This document shows positions 7,561-16,997 of a stretch of 64,000 nucleotides of DNA, piece by piece; the stretch's first letter is position 1, and every line of letters begins with the position of its first letter. The notes beneath the pieces were generated by a model, which saw only the letters and a list, made by a program, of their open reading frames with translations, ran no database searches and was not told the DNA's origin. This DNA is from DASUPK01 sp963774305 (GTDB taxonomy: Bacteria; Actinomycetota; Thermoleophilia; Solirubrobacterales; 70-9): positions 81,948-145,947 of the forward strand of contig CAVZEM010000010.1 in the NCBI GenBank assembly GCA_963774305.1. Reading direction: 5' to 3'. A program made the position numbers and the translations under genes.

Positions 7561-8874
7561 ATGGAAGCTCGGACATTTGGGAGAGCGCCCGGACGAGCGC
7601 GTCGTCGGGTGCGCGCGGACGCCCCTCGCCCGTCGTGGATCCGCCGATCCTGGGCGCGGGCCCGGGCGTTCGAGCGGGAGTGGTCGATCGCCGGCCCGGC
7701 GGTCTTCGTCGCGCTCGCTGCCGCACTGCTGATCTACAACCACGTCCAGAAGCAGGTCACCGACATCACCTTCTGGCTCGGCCTGGCCCTGCTCGGAGCC
7801 GTCTTCGCATGGCTGGTCGAGAACAACCACCGCCGCGCACGGCAGGACGCAGTCACCGGCCTCCCCAACCGGCTCAAGCTCCACAGCGACCTCCGCGAGA
7901 TGCTCAAGTCGCCGTCCGAGCCGGAGACCCTCGTCCTCCTCGAGCTCGAGGGTGTCACCGACTACCGCGACCGCCTCGGCTTCCAGGCGAGCGACGAGCT
8001 CCTCCAGCGCTTCTCCGTCGAGCTGACCGAAGTCGTCGATCGCCTCGGCGGGACGGCCTATTTCCTCGACGGAGGTCAGTTCTGCGTGTTGGCGCCCGCC
8101 GGCGACCGTGACCCGGGTGAGATCGCGATGGCGATCTTCGTCTCCGGCGATCGCGACGCGGACGACGAGATGACGCTCGGGCGTGCCCACGGAGTCGTGA
8201 TGCTGCCCGAGGACGCCGACAATCCGGACCGCGCGCTGCAGCTCGCCGGCCAGCGGCTCGCCGCCGACAAGCGCCACCAGCGGGAATCGGCGAAGCACCA
8301 GGCCCACGACGCGCTGATGGCGCTCCTCAACGCCCGCCGCCCCCAGATGGGCCCGCATCTCCGCGCCGTCGCCTTCCACGCGATCTCGGTCGGCAGGCTG
8401 CTCGGCCTGAGCCGCGAGCAGCTCGACGACGTCATCTTCGCCGCCCGCCTCCAGCACATCGGCATGCTGTCCGTACCCGACGAGGTGCTCGAGAGCCAGA
8501 GCCACCTCAGCGCAGCCGATTCCGAGCTGATCCGCCGCCTACCGGCGGCCGGAGCGCTGATCATCGGCGCGGCCCCCGCGCTGGCCCCGGTCGCAACCCT
8601 TGTCCGCTCGGCCTATGAGAACTACGACGGCAGCGGATACCCCGACGGCCTCGCCGGCGACGACATCCCGCTCGGCTCGCGCATCCTCGCCGTCTGCGTC
8701 GCCTACGTCGTGATGACCACCGACCGCCCGGACCAACCGGCCCTCAGCCAAGCCGACGCGCTGGCCGACCTCCGCCGCGCCGCCGGATCCGAGTTCGATC
8801 CGCGGGTGGTCGAGGCCCTGGCCGACGACCTGGCCGAGGACCAGCCCCCCTCCAGCGAGACGCCGGTCGCGTAG
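7561..8874 (+). CDS. Degenerate GGDEF plus HD-GYP domain membrane protein
   Basis: 437 residues: a basic N-terminus, two membrane helices (about 45-60 and 68-86), a GGDEF-like domain (DAVTGLPNRLKL, residues about 95-250) and an HD-GYP-like domain (about 262-425). Both active sites are eroded: the GGDEF signature reads DGGQF, the HD pair reads LQHIGM instead of LHDIGK, and the HHExxDGSGYP block reads YENYDGSGYP. The diagnostic IPLGSRILAV and MTTDRP remain. It is therefore probably a non-catalytic sensor, scaffold or c-di-GMP binder. ATACAT ends five bases before ATG 7561, suggesting a leaderless start. Confidence 0.85.
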   Translation: MEARTFGRAPGRARRRVRADAPRPSWIRRSWARARAFEREWSIAGPAVFVALAAALLIYNHVQKQVTDITFWLGLALLGAVFAWLVENNHRRARQDAVTGLPNRLKLHSDLREMLKSPSEPETLVLLELEGVTDYRDRLGFQASDELLQRFSVELTEVVDRLGGTAYFLDGGQFCVLAPAGDRDPGEIAMAIFVSGDRDADDEMTLGRAHGVVMLPEDADNPDRALQLAGQRLAADKRHQRESAKHQAHDALMALLNARRPQMGPHLRAVAFHAISVGRLLGLSREQLDDVIFAARLQHIGMLSVPDEVLESQSHLSAADSELIRRLPAAGALIIGAAPALAPVATLVRSAYENYDGSGYPDGLAGDDIPLGSRILAVCVAYVVMTTDRPDQPALSQADALADLRRAAGSEFDPRVVEALADDLAEDQPPSSETPVA

Positions 8875-8883
8875 GTGGAAAGC

Positions 8884-8909
8884 GAACGGCCCGCCGAAAC
8901 GGGCCGTTC
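8884..8909. terminator. Perfect hairpin between convergent transcripts
   Basis: Arms GAACGGCCCG (8884-8893) and CGGGCCGTTC (8900-8909) enclose a six-base loop. There is no long U-tract. It sits ten bases after the GGDEF/HD-GYP stop and, in the opposite direction, about 55 bases after the tRNA-like RNA, so it can serve both. The same position relative to the second tRNA-like RNA is occupied by a similar hairpin (28122-28147). Confidence 0.7.
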
Positions 8910-8935
8910 GAGGTTGAAACGGGAACTGGTCCCGC

Positions 8936-8946
8936 GCACCACCGAG
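8936..8946 (-). promoter_or_regulatory. Trailer segment complementary to the anticodon arm of tRNA-like RNA copy 1
   Basis: On the minus strand this reads CTCGGTGGTGC, the exact reverse complement of the anticodon-arm segment GCACCACCGAG at 9029-9019, 73 bases upstream. Pairing would mask the anticodon and dissolve the anticodon stem. The second RNA shows the same arrangement with a different sequence, which is compensatory support. Confidence 0.6.
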
Positions 8947-8963
8947 TTACTCAAGTGTAGGCG

Positions 8964-9055
8964 CGGAGGGCGCCGGACTCGAACCGGAACCAGCCCTCGC
9001 GGGCCGGCCGCAACCATTCTCGGTGGTGCATCTCGCCTTGAGATTTCAACCCTCC
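8964..9055 (-). ncRNA. Non-canonical tRNA-like RNA, copy 1 (GAG anticodon-like loop)
   Basis: Read on the minus strand this forms a tRNA-like fold that does not fit the 7/5 rule: GGAGGGT pairs with GCCCTCC and the helix extends through flanking GGCGC/GCGCC to 9060 and 8960. The D-like hairpin is ATCTC-AAGGC-GAGAT; the anticodon arm is ACCA-CCGAGAA-TGGT (GAG at positions 34-36 but C at 33); the variable arm is long (GGCCGGCCC/GGGCTGGTT with a GCGA loop); the T arm has only four pairs (CCGG-TTCGAGT-CCGG). The discriminator would be G, and no CCA is encoded. It lies 67 bases after the cax stop. It may be an 8/4-type class II tRNA or a regulatory tRNA mimic; see copy 2. Confidence 0.65.
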
Positions 9056-9122
9056 GCGCCCTCAAAGCCTGGCGAGGAAGGAATCACGGAATGCACCCGG
9101 GCAATGCCGTCCCCGTGACACG

Positions 9123-10181
9123 TCAGTCGTAAAGCGTGAACGCCGCCAGCACCACATAGATGGCGATCAGCGCGAGGCCCTCGAATATCTGGGCCTCCCC
9201 GTCGCCCGTGATCTGCCAGACCGCGATCGCCGTGAGGAATAGCGCCCCGATGTAGACGGGCGCCAGCGCGAAGGTCAGGTGCGTTGTGAAGAGCAGCGAG
9301 GTGAGCACCAGCGCGGGGAAGAGGAAGGCGGCGATCTGGGCGACCGAGTTCTTCACGACGGAGATGGCCAGGTCCGACTTGCCCTTGGCGGCGAGGTAGA
9401 TCCCGCTGGAGTTCTCGACCGCGTTGCCGGCGATGGCGACGATCACCAGGCCCGCGAACGCCTTGGAGATGCCGAGGGACTCGACCGCCGGATCGAGGGC
9501 GTGGATGAACCAGTCCGAGACGAACGCGGCCCCGGTTGCGGCCATGGCCAGGAGGAATACGGCGACCCCGAACGGGAACCGCGCCTCGGTCTCCTCGATC
9601 CCGGACTCGGCGGTCGCCGTTCCGGATCGCAGGTAGCCCCAGGCCCATGCGCCGTAGACAACCAGCAGGCAGATCGCGCCGACGTTCGAGAGCCCTTCGA
9701 TGTGGTGGCTCGCCCGATCCGAGGACGCGATCGAGAGCCCGATGATCACGATCACGAAGACGGAGACGAACAGCAGGGTCGCCGTGTCCTGCGGCAGCCG
9801 CCGACCGAATCGCATGCAGCTGTCGTCGGCCCGGATCGACCCCGCGACGATCACCAGCCCGAGCACGAGCAGCGCGTTGGCGAAGATCGAGCCGATCAGC
9901 GAGGTCTGGGCGACCACCACCTCGCCCGAGCCGAGCGCGAACACGACGATGAAGAACTCGGGCAGGTTGCCGAGGGTCGCCTGCATGAAGCCGGTGACCG
10001 CCGGCCCGAATCGCAGGCCAACCTGTTCGACAGCCAGAGCGACCACCCAGGCGAGCCCGGCGAGGGCCAGCGTCGCGGCGGCGAAGGCGAGGACGGCGTT
10101 CGCGTCCGAGTAGCGGAGAACGCCGGCGACCGCCGTAATCGCGGCCGTCGCTCCGAGAAACGCTTGCTCCCTACGAGTCAC
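9123..10181 (-). CDS. cax: Calcium/cation:proton antiporter (CaCA superfamily, CAX type)
   Basis: 352 residues with about eleven membrane segments and the two inverted alpha-repeats of the CaCA superfamily: TLGNLPEFFIVVFALGSGE in the first half and AGNAVENSSGIYLAAKGKSDL in the second. Each carries the acidic ion-binding residue (E in NLPE and NAVE). CAX proteins exchange Ca2+ for H+ at the cytoplasmic membrane. The gene stands alone, with the tRNA-like RNA following on the same strand. The start is GTG 10181. Confidence 0.9.
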   Translation of the reverse strand: MTRREQAFLGATAAITAVAGVLRYSDANAVLAFAAATLALAGLAWVVALAVEQVGLRFGPAVTGFMQATLGNLPEFFIVVFALGSGEVVVAQTSLIGSIFANALLVLGLVIVAGSIRADDSCMRFGRRLPQDTATLLFVSVFVIVIIGLSIASSDRASHHIEGLSNVGAICLLVVYGAWAWGYLRSGTATAESGIEETEARFPFGVAVFLLAMAATGAAFVSDWFIHALDPAVESLGISKAFAGLVIVAIAGNAVENSSGIYLAAKGKSDLAISVVKNSVAQIAAFLFPALVLTSLLFTTHLTFALAPVYIGALFLTAIAVWQITGDGEAQIFEGLALIAIYVVLAAFTLYD

Positions 10182-10273
10182 GGCCGGGAGACTTTCAGTT
10201 TTGGACCGAGCGATAGGGTCAGCAACAAGGACGCCCGAGGCGGGTTCAAGGAGGAGCTACAGGAGGGAGGACC

Positions 10274-10718
10274 ATGCATCGGCTCAGAACTCATCTCACC
10301 TACGCGAACGTCGCGGCAACCCTGGCCCTCGTCATCGCGGTCGCGGGGGGCACGACGGCGATCGCCATGAAGGCAACAGCGCCGAAGAACTCAGTGACCA
10401 GCAAGAGCATCCGGCCGTACAACGTGACGGCCCGGGACCTGACGCGTCTCATCGAGGTCAGGACTCAGGCGATCCTTAACGATCCAGCCCCGGCGGACGG
10501 CACGTTCGCGAGGTCGACAGCGATTGCCGCCGTGCCCAGCCGGGACACGCGTGATCACAGGCGGGGGTTTTGTCGACAATGACCATGCGGCACTCATCGG
10601 TTCGCAGCCAACCAGCGAGGCATGGATCGTGAGCGCCAAAGGTGATGGGACCAATGAGGCCAGGATCACTGCGATCGCCTGGTGCCTCTCGAAGCGAGCC
10701 GAGAAGCCGACCCCCTAG
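10274..10718 (+). pseudogene. Frameshifted secreted protein of the SHLTYANV/CPAGT family
   Basis: A GGAGG site precedes ATG 10274. The first frame gives a signal-like N-terminus (HRLRTHLTYANVAATLALV, then VAGGTTAIAMK) and KNSVTSKSIRPYNVTARDL, typical of a large secreted family in Solirubrobacterales. After about 10510 the homologous continuation (CPAGTRVITGGGF, then SEAWIVSAKGDGT and ITAIAWCLS) lies in a different frame and ends at TAG 10718. One indel near 10500-10525 therefore breaks the gene, unless it is a sequencing error. Confidence 0.75.
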
Positions 10719-12286
10719 CCGCGGACGATGAGCTTGCGCTTGCGCGATGCCCCGGGCTCGTAGGGATATCCGCTCTGGCTCTTGACCAGCGCTCGGAAGA
10801 CGTAGCGCACCCGCCCGATCGTCTGGGTGAACCGGTATCGGCCGCGGAACTGACCGTCCGAGTCGGTCCGCAGCTGCTTGAAGGTCCGCCACTTGCGGCC
10901 GACCCGGGCCTGCAGCGTCACCGCGCGGCCATCGGCATTGGGACCCGGCAGATGACCGAGGAAGGTCGCCGCCTGGCCGTTACTCAAGCTTTTCCTCGGA
11001 ATGTCCAGCGTCGGCACGACCGTTGAGTCGAGCTCGACGCGATCGCTGATCTTCTTCGTGTTGTACCGGTAGACGAGGTCGACCGTGCGCGGAGGGTCCG
11101 GCCTCGAGTCTGGTGGCAAAGCGGCCGTTCGCCTGCGTCGTGACTGTGGTCGCTAGCTCTCGTCCTGCATCGGGTAGGTCGAGTCGTCTGGTAGATGCAG
11201 ACCGTTGCCCCGGAGACCGGATTGCCGCCTCCATCCTTGAGCGAGCCCGCGGATTACCGGGTCATCGTTCGAGGTGAGCTGGGCACGTCGGCGCAACTGA
11301 CCGCCGACGTCCGCGCCAGAGTCGAGTGAGGTCGCTGCGGCGCCTCCGGAAGCGGCGCAGGAATTGTCGACCTGAACTGTTCGGCGGATACATGGCGACT
11401 GGTTGCCGCCCACGTCGTAGCCGCAGATCTGGACGTCATTCGCACCGTTCACCCAGCCGGGATCGTGCTCAGTGTCGAGCTGGAGCGCACGCGGCCCGGA
11501 CGAGTCTGGACAAGGCTTGAGGTGCGAGTAGTAGACGCCGCGACGTCCGGGACCGCAGAAGTCGGACGACGCGGAGGGCACCCCGTTGACGAAAACCACG
11601 ATCGATCGTGCCCCTCCCCCCGAATCAGTCACGGTGGTGTTGACCGTTTGGATCCCGCTGACCACACCGCCGTCTAGAAGCTCACCCGACGGCGCTCACG
11701 GACGGAGCGGCCAGGTCCTGCACGTCTGCGTAGAAGTTCGTGATGTAGGCAAACGCCGAGGTGCTCGAGCACGGGTTCGCGAAGCACTGCTCGTAGATGG
11801 CGTAGAAGCTCGTGTTGCTCTGCACTGGCGTCACCCACTGATCCCCACCGCCGCCAACGGCGCTGTAGCCCGGCGAGCCGCTGCCACTGCTCATCGGACC
11901 GTAGCCACCGTGCGTGAAGTAATGAAGCTGTCGTCTGCGCCGTCTTGAAGATCGTGTTCGGCGCAGCGGTCCACTGCCAGACGACGTAGGTGTTGAGGGT
12001 GCTCTGCCCGTTGGCCTCCATGCGAAGGCCCCACCCACCGCACGTATTCGTTTGGCTGATCTTCGTCGCTCCACCGAATGGTCGGATCGTCGCGGCGTCG
12101 ACGTTGCCCACGTTGGAGGTGCATTGCTGCACGGCGTAGTTGGCCTTCGCTACGGCCGGCGCCACGCGCGGCCAGCAACCGCGGCAGCGACGTGCTCGCG
12201 AGGCCAGAAGCCGAATCGCGCGGCCGGGCTGAGCGGGCGTCCGCTCGCACTCGCGTCGATCCTCGTTTCTCGTCCACTGATCCCAT
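10715..12286 (-). pseudogene. Multiply frameshifted large secreted/surface protein gene
   Basis: Protein-like segments lie end to end on the minus strand but in alternating frames: ANYAVQQCTSNVGNVDAAT (about 12130), FTHGGYGPMSSGSGSPGYS and FYAIYEQCFANPCSSTSAF (11900-11750), SGIQTVNTTVTDSGGGARS (11660-11300), ELATTVTTQANGRFATRL (about 11140) and VDLVYRYNTKKISD through the basic C-terminus RKRKLIVRG (11090-10715). Joined, they would give roughly 500 residues of a lectin-like N-terminus, an Ig-like middle and a CarboxypepD_reg-like C-terminal beta domain. At least four frame changes are needed, so it is decayed. Probable original start at ATG 12286. Confidence 0.7.
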
Positions 12287-12329
12287 CTCCCACCTGAGTC
12301 GTGTCGCTCTCAATTTCTTCCCCTGTTGG

Positions 12330-13707
12330 TCACTCGATTCCGAAGCCTCCGCCAGAGCCGCCCCCACCTGACCCGGCCCTTCCGCCACCCGACGGCCCGC
12401 CGAACTCGCCTCCACTGCTGGTGGTTGATGACGAGGCGGAGCTGGCCGGCTCGACTCCGAACTGGTGGCTCTTCTGTTGGGTAGGCGTGGGCTGTGGAGT
12501 GGATTCCTCCGCCGTCTTTACCGGCGGACCCGTGGGGTCAGTTGCGGGTTGCGCCACCTGGTCCCCCGTGGTGGTGGTAGGAGTCGGCTGCGCCGGCTTC
12601 TCCAGCGCTGCCTGATCTCCACGGGAGGCGCCGCCGATCCCGCCCGGATCCACAACTCCGGTCGCGACACATGTGGCCCCACCCGCCGCTGTCGCGCCGC
12701 AGATCGCCAGGATCTTCGCGACGGCGGCCATTCCGGCACCGCGAGATCCACCCGCCGCCGCCACCGTCGCTGCATCCCCGCTCCCCCCGCCGCCGCGTGA
12801 GAGCAGCGAATATCCCGCCTCTCGGACCTTGTCCACCATCGCCCCCGCCCGCTCGGCGATCCACTCGTGTGGCCGCCCGCTCATCGACTGATGCAGAAGT
12901 GGCGCGGCGGGCATGAGCTCGAAGATCCTGCCCGGAATCGCCCGGTAGGCGCGCAGCTTGGCGCGACATGCCGCACAGCTCCTCAGGTGGAACTCGAGCG
13001 CCTCGGTCGAGCCGTTGGCGTCCTCGCCATCGGCCATCTCGGAGAGCGCTGCCGCGAGCTCATCACACCGGCGACCATGCTCGATGTCGGCGAAGACCTG
13101 CAGGAACCGCTTCCTGCCCTCCGCCATGCAGCGGTTGATCTTCGTATACGACCAGCCGGTGATTTCGCCGATCTCGGCATACGAGTATCCCTGCGCTTTG
13201 AGAGTGAGGGCGCGGACCTCCTGCGGCTTCAGCGCGTTCAGTGCCTCGCCGCTGCGGATGACCCGCTCGCGGCGGGCGAGGCGATCGTTTGGGTCCGGAC
13301 TCTCCGGATGCGATCGAGTCGAGGGGATCTCGCTCGTCATCCTCATCAGACCTCGAAAGCCGCGGTGAGCCAAGGAGCCGCTCTCGCTGTCGACGCACCG
13401 CCAACGCTTCACGCTTGGTGACCGTCTGCATCCACCGCACGAGCGTGTCACCCTCGATCGGCGGCGCCTTGGTGAGCAGGATCTCAAGCGCGCGCTGATA
13501 CGCGTCCTCGGCGTCGTCGGCGCAGATCGAGTAGCGGCGGGCCGTCCGACGAAAGACAGCGTCGTGCGTCTCTATAAGAGCGCTCGCCGCGCGGCGGCGC
13601 GACTCGGGGGAGGCGACTGCCTCTCCGGCCTCATCAATAGATCGAGCTTCGGCCCCCGCTCGACCGGTTGTTCCTCCCAACAAACCCAGACGCCTCACCT
13701 CCGACAC
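12330..13707 (-). pseudogene. Sigma-70 family factor with zinc-finger, TM and Pro/Ser/Gly tail, frameshifted
   Basis: From GTG 13707 the first frame encodes sigma region 2 (RYSICADDAEDAYQRALEIL, TLVRWMQTVTKREALAVRR). Near 13290 the coding frame shifts by +1, and the second frame supplies region 4 (NALKPQEVRALTLKAQGYSY, AEIGEITGWSYTKINRCMAE), an anti-sigma-like zinc motif (FHLRSCAACRAKL), a membrane helix around MAAVAKILAICGATAAGGA and a long Pro/Thr/Ser/Gly tail. Fused sigma/zinc-finger/membrane proteins of this layout are common in Solirubrobacterales. A single indel separates the halves, so it may be a recent pseudogene, an assembly error or, less likely, programmed frameshifting. Confidence 0.75.
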
Positions 13708-13875
13708 ATCCAGATGAGGCGAAACCTGCCACTACTCGCCCCATTTCTCCAGAGGCCGTCTTCGCAATTTGCGCACCGGAGCTGTCGAATTCGCCGCAAT
13801 TTGCGGGATCGATGCGCCACGAGATAGAGCCATGCCGCGCTTGCCGAGCCGACCCGGTCCTGCGATAGTCACCGC

Positions 13876-14421
13876 GTGTCCGAAGGGAGGGGAACTCGTA
13901 CAGCTGTGGCAATACTCGCCGCCCTGGCGTGCGCGCTGGTCGTGCCCGCGTCAGGGGTCGCCGGCAGCACGCCGGTCGACCTCGCCTCCAAGGGCAAGAA
14001 GACGAAGTTCGTCTTCCTGAAGGCGCGGGTCGGCTCCGACGGCGTCGTCACCCCCGGCCAGCCCGAGACGATCTCGATCTCGCGGATGGCGCCGAAGGCG
14101 CGGATCGCGGTCTTCATCGAGCCGCCCCCGACCACGCTGCAGTGCGGCGAGCTCTACTTCTGCGACGCGACGCCGGCCGGGCCGGCCCCGGGGTCCCCGC
14201 CGTTCGTGGCGAACGCGAAGGGCAGGGCCGTCCTCACCTTCGTCATGCCGGACACCTACTACCTGGAGACCGACCCGTTCAACCCGAAGATCCGCCAGCC
14301 GGTGACCTTCGCCGACCAGCAGCGGATCCACATCGACGTCGAGGGCGCGTCGAAGATCAAGAACGTGAAGCGCGAGAGCTTCGGCTTCGCGCGGGCGACG
14401 GTGCAGCGACCGACGTCCTAG
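13876..14421 (+). CDS. Secreted protein of unknown function
   Basis: 181 residues from GTG 13876. An N-terminal signal peptide (AVAILAALACALVVPASGVA) precedes a mature part with two cysteines (CGELYFC) and mixed beta-type sequence; it ends FARATVQRPTS. ATAGT about eight bases upstream suggests a leaderless start. No family is recognised. Followed by the sugar-nucleotide decarboxylase gene, possibly unrelated. Confidence 0.7.
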   Translation: MSEGRGTRTAVAILAALACALVVPASGVAGSTPVDLASKGKKTKFVFLKARVGSDGVVTPGQPETISISRMAPKARIAVFIEPPPTTLQCGELYFCDATPAGPAPGSPPFVANAKGRAVLTFVMPDTYYLETDPFNPKIRQPVTFADQQRIHIDVEGASKIKNVKRESFGFARATVQRPTS

Positions 14422-14458
14422 CTGCGATTCATCTCTCGCCGCTCCGCGGATCCGCAGC

Positions 14459-14464
14459 TATATT
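14459..14464 (+). promoter_or_regulatory. -10 box (TATATT) of a leaderless promoter
   Basis: TATATT ends ten bases before ATG 14475 of the UDP-glucuronate decarboxylase-like gene. No ribosome binding site lies in between. Confidence 0.6.
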
Positions 14465-14474
14465 CGCCGATCTG

Positions 14475-15422
<948 letters not shown>

Positions 15423-15476
15423 CCGGCTCTCCCGTCGACGCTCGCCCCGCCTCGACAAGCGCGTAGCTTCCATCGT

Positions 15477-15720
15477 GTGTCCGAGGGAAATGTCGATCTG
15501 GTCAAGAGGGCGATGGAACTGATGAACCGCGCCGGCTCGGACTCGGAGGCCGCGGGCAAGCTGATCGAACTGATGGCGCCTGACGTCCGCATCGACATGA
15601 GCCGCAGGGTCTTCAACCCGGACGTCTACGAGGGGCATGCGGGACTTCGCCGGCTGGGCCAGGAGGTGGGCGAGGTCTGGGAGGAGTTCAAGATCGAACC
15701 CGAGCGGTTCGATCTGGATG
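15477..15720 (+). pseudogene. Truncated SnoaL/NTF2-like gene fused to the start of a marR gene
   Basis: From GTG 15477 the frame gives MSEGNVDLVKRAMELMNRAG, then MAPDVRIDMSRRVFNPDVYE, GHAGLRRLGQEVGEVWEEFK and IEPERFDLDVV: the first two thirds of a SnoaL-like NTF2-fold protein. The conserved second half is missing because the sequence runs directly into the MarR coding region in another frame at about 15720. A TAGCTT box lies 12 bases before the GTG. A deletion probably joined the two genes; the 5' part may now act only as the marR leader. Confidence 0.7.
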
Positions 15721-16194
15721 TCGTCCCGTCGAACCGAGAAGAGCAAGCTGATCGAGGAGCTCGTCCGCGAGTTTCGCGAGAGCGGGAACCAGGACAGCGC
15801 CTTCGACAACCTGGCCGCCCAGCGCCTCGGCGTCAACGACACGGACCTCCACTGCCTGAACATCATCGAGAACAGCGGCGGCCTCACCGCGGGGGAGCTG
15901 GCGGCGGAGGCCGGGCTGACAACCGGAGCGGTCACCGGCGTGATCGATCGCCTGGAGCGTGTCGGATTTGCGCGACGAGTCTCCGACCCGGAGGACCGCC
16001 GGCGCGTCAAGGTCGAGGTGACGCCGAAGTTCTACGCTCGCGCCGAGAAGATCTGGGGGCCGATGGCGCGAGACTGGTCCGCGGAGCTCTCCCGGCAGTT
16101 CAGCGCCGAGCAGCTGGAGCTGATCACCGCCTTCCTCCGTAGGACGAATGAGATCAGCGGAAGACATCTGGACCGACTGAGGAGGATGAAGTGA
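15718..16194 (+). CDS. MarR-family transcriptional regulator
   Basis: 158 residues. The winged helix-turn-helix is clear: LTAGELAAEAGLTTGAVTGV then IDRLERVGFARRVSDPEDRR, the recognition helix and wing with the DxR signature of MarR. ATG 15718 is the only start that gives a normal-length N-terminus. It is embedded at the end of the truncated NTF2-like frame. The stop overlaps the next gene start (GTGA), so it is co-transcribed with the PEP mutase-like gene and probably controls it. Confidence 0.86.
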   Translation: MSSRRTEKSKLIEELVREFRESGNQDSAFDNLAAQRLGVNDTDLHCLNIIENSGGLTAGELAAEAGLTTGAVTGVIDRLERVGFARRVSDPEDRRRVKVEVTPKFYARAEKIWGPMARDWSAELSRQFSAEQLELITAFLRRTNEISGRHLDRLRRMK

Positions 16195-16991
16195 CACAGC
16201 AGCAGAAGGGGGAAGCGTTCCGCACGCTCCACGAGGGCGAGCCGTTCGTGATCCCCAATCCATGGGATGCCGGATCGGCCAAGGTTCTGGCAGGACTCGG
16301 CTTCAAGGCACTCGCCACCACCAGCAGCGGCTTTGCGTTCACCCTCGGGCGTCCGGACGGCGCCGTCAGCCTCGAAGAGGTCGTGGCCCACGTGGCCTCC
16401 CTGAGCGAGGCGACGGACCTGCCGGTCTCGGTCGACCTCGAGAACGGCTACGGCCCCGCCCCGGAGGACGCCGCAGGCGCGATCGCCGGCGTCGGGGACG
16501 CCGGCGCGGTCGGAGGCTCGATCGAGGACTACGACCGCGACGACGGGGAGCTCTACGAGCTCGAGCGCGCCGCCGAGCGAGTGGCGGCAGCCGCTGACGC
16601 CGCCCGAGCCTTCGACTTCCCCTTCACGCTGACGGCCCGTGCGGAGAACCACCTCCGCGGCAACCCGGACCTCGACGACACGATCGCCCGGCTGACCGCA
16701 TACGCGGATGCGGGTGCCGACGTCCTCTACGCGCCGGGCCTGCTCACGGCGGAGGAGATCAGGACGGTCTGCGACGCCGTCTCGAAGCCCGTCAACGTCC
16801 TGGCCTTCGCCCGGCTCGGCCTGAGCTTTGCCGAGATCACGGAGGCCGGCGCCCAGCGCGTCAGCGTCGGCGGCGGGCTCGCCTGGGCGGCCACGGACGC
16901 CCTGATCGAGGCGGCGGAGCGGATCATCGACGCCGGCGACTTCTCGGGGACCGCCACGCCGGGGCGCGTCAAGGAGTGGCTCGGCCCCTAG
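16191..16991 (+). CDS. Isocitrate lyase / PEP mutase superfamily protein
   Basis: 266 residues, (beta/alpha)8 barrel. Motifs: IPNPWDAGSAKVLAGLGFKA, TTSSGFAFTLGRPDG, the metal-binding VSVDLENGYG and the loop GGSIEDYDR. This subgroup includes 2-methylisocitrate lyase, oxaloacetate decarboxylase-like and carboxyphosphonoenolpyruvate-like enzymes; the catalytic KKCGH loop of true isocitrate lyases is absent. GTG 16191 overlaps the MarR stop by four bases. Substrate unknown. Confidence 0.85.
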   Translation: MTQQQKGEAFRTLHEGEPFVIPNPWDAGSAKVLAGLGFKALATTSSGFAFTLGRPDGAVSLEEVVAHVASLSEATDLPVSVDLENGYGPAPEDAAGAIAGVGDAGAVGGSIEDYDRDDGELYELERAAERVAAAADAARAFDFPFTLTARAENHLRGNPDLDDTIARLTAYADAGADVLYAPGLLTAEEIRTVCDAVSKPVNVLAFARLGLSFAEITEAGAQRVSVGGGLAWAATDALIEAAERIIDAGDFSGTATPGRVKEWLGP

Positions 16992-16997
16992 GCGGCG

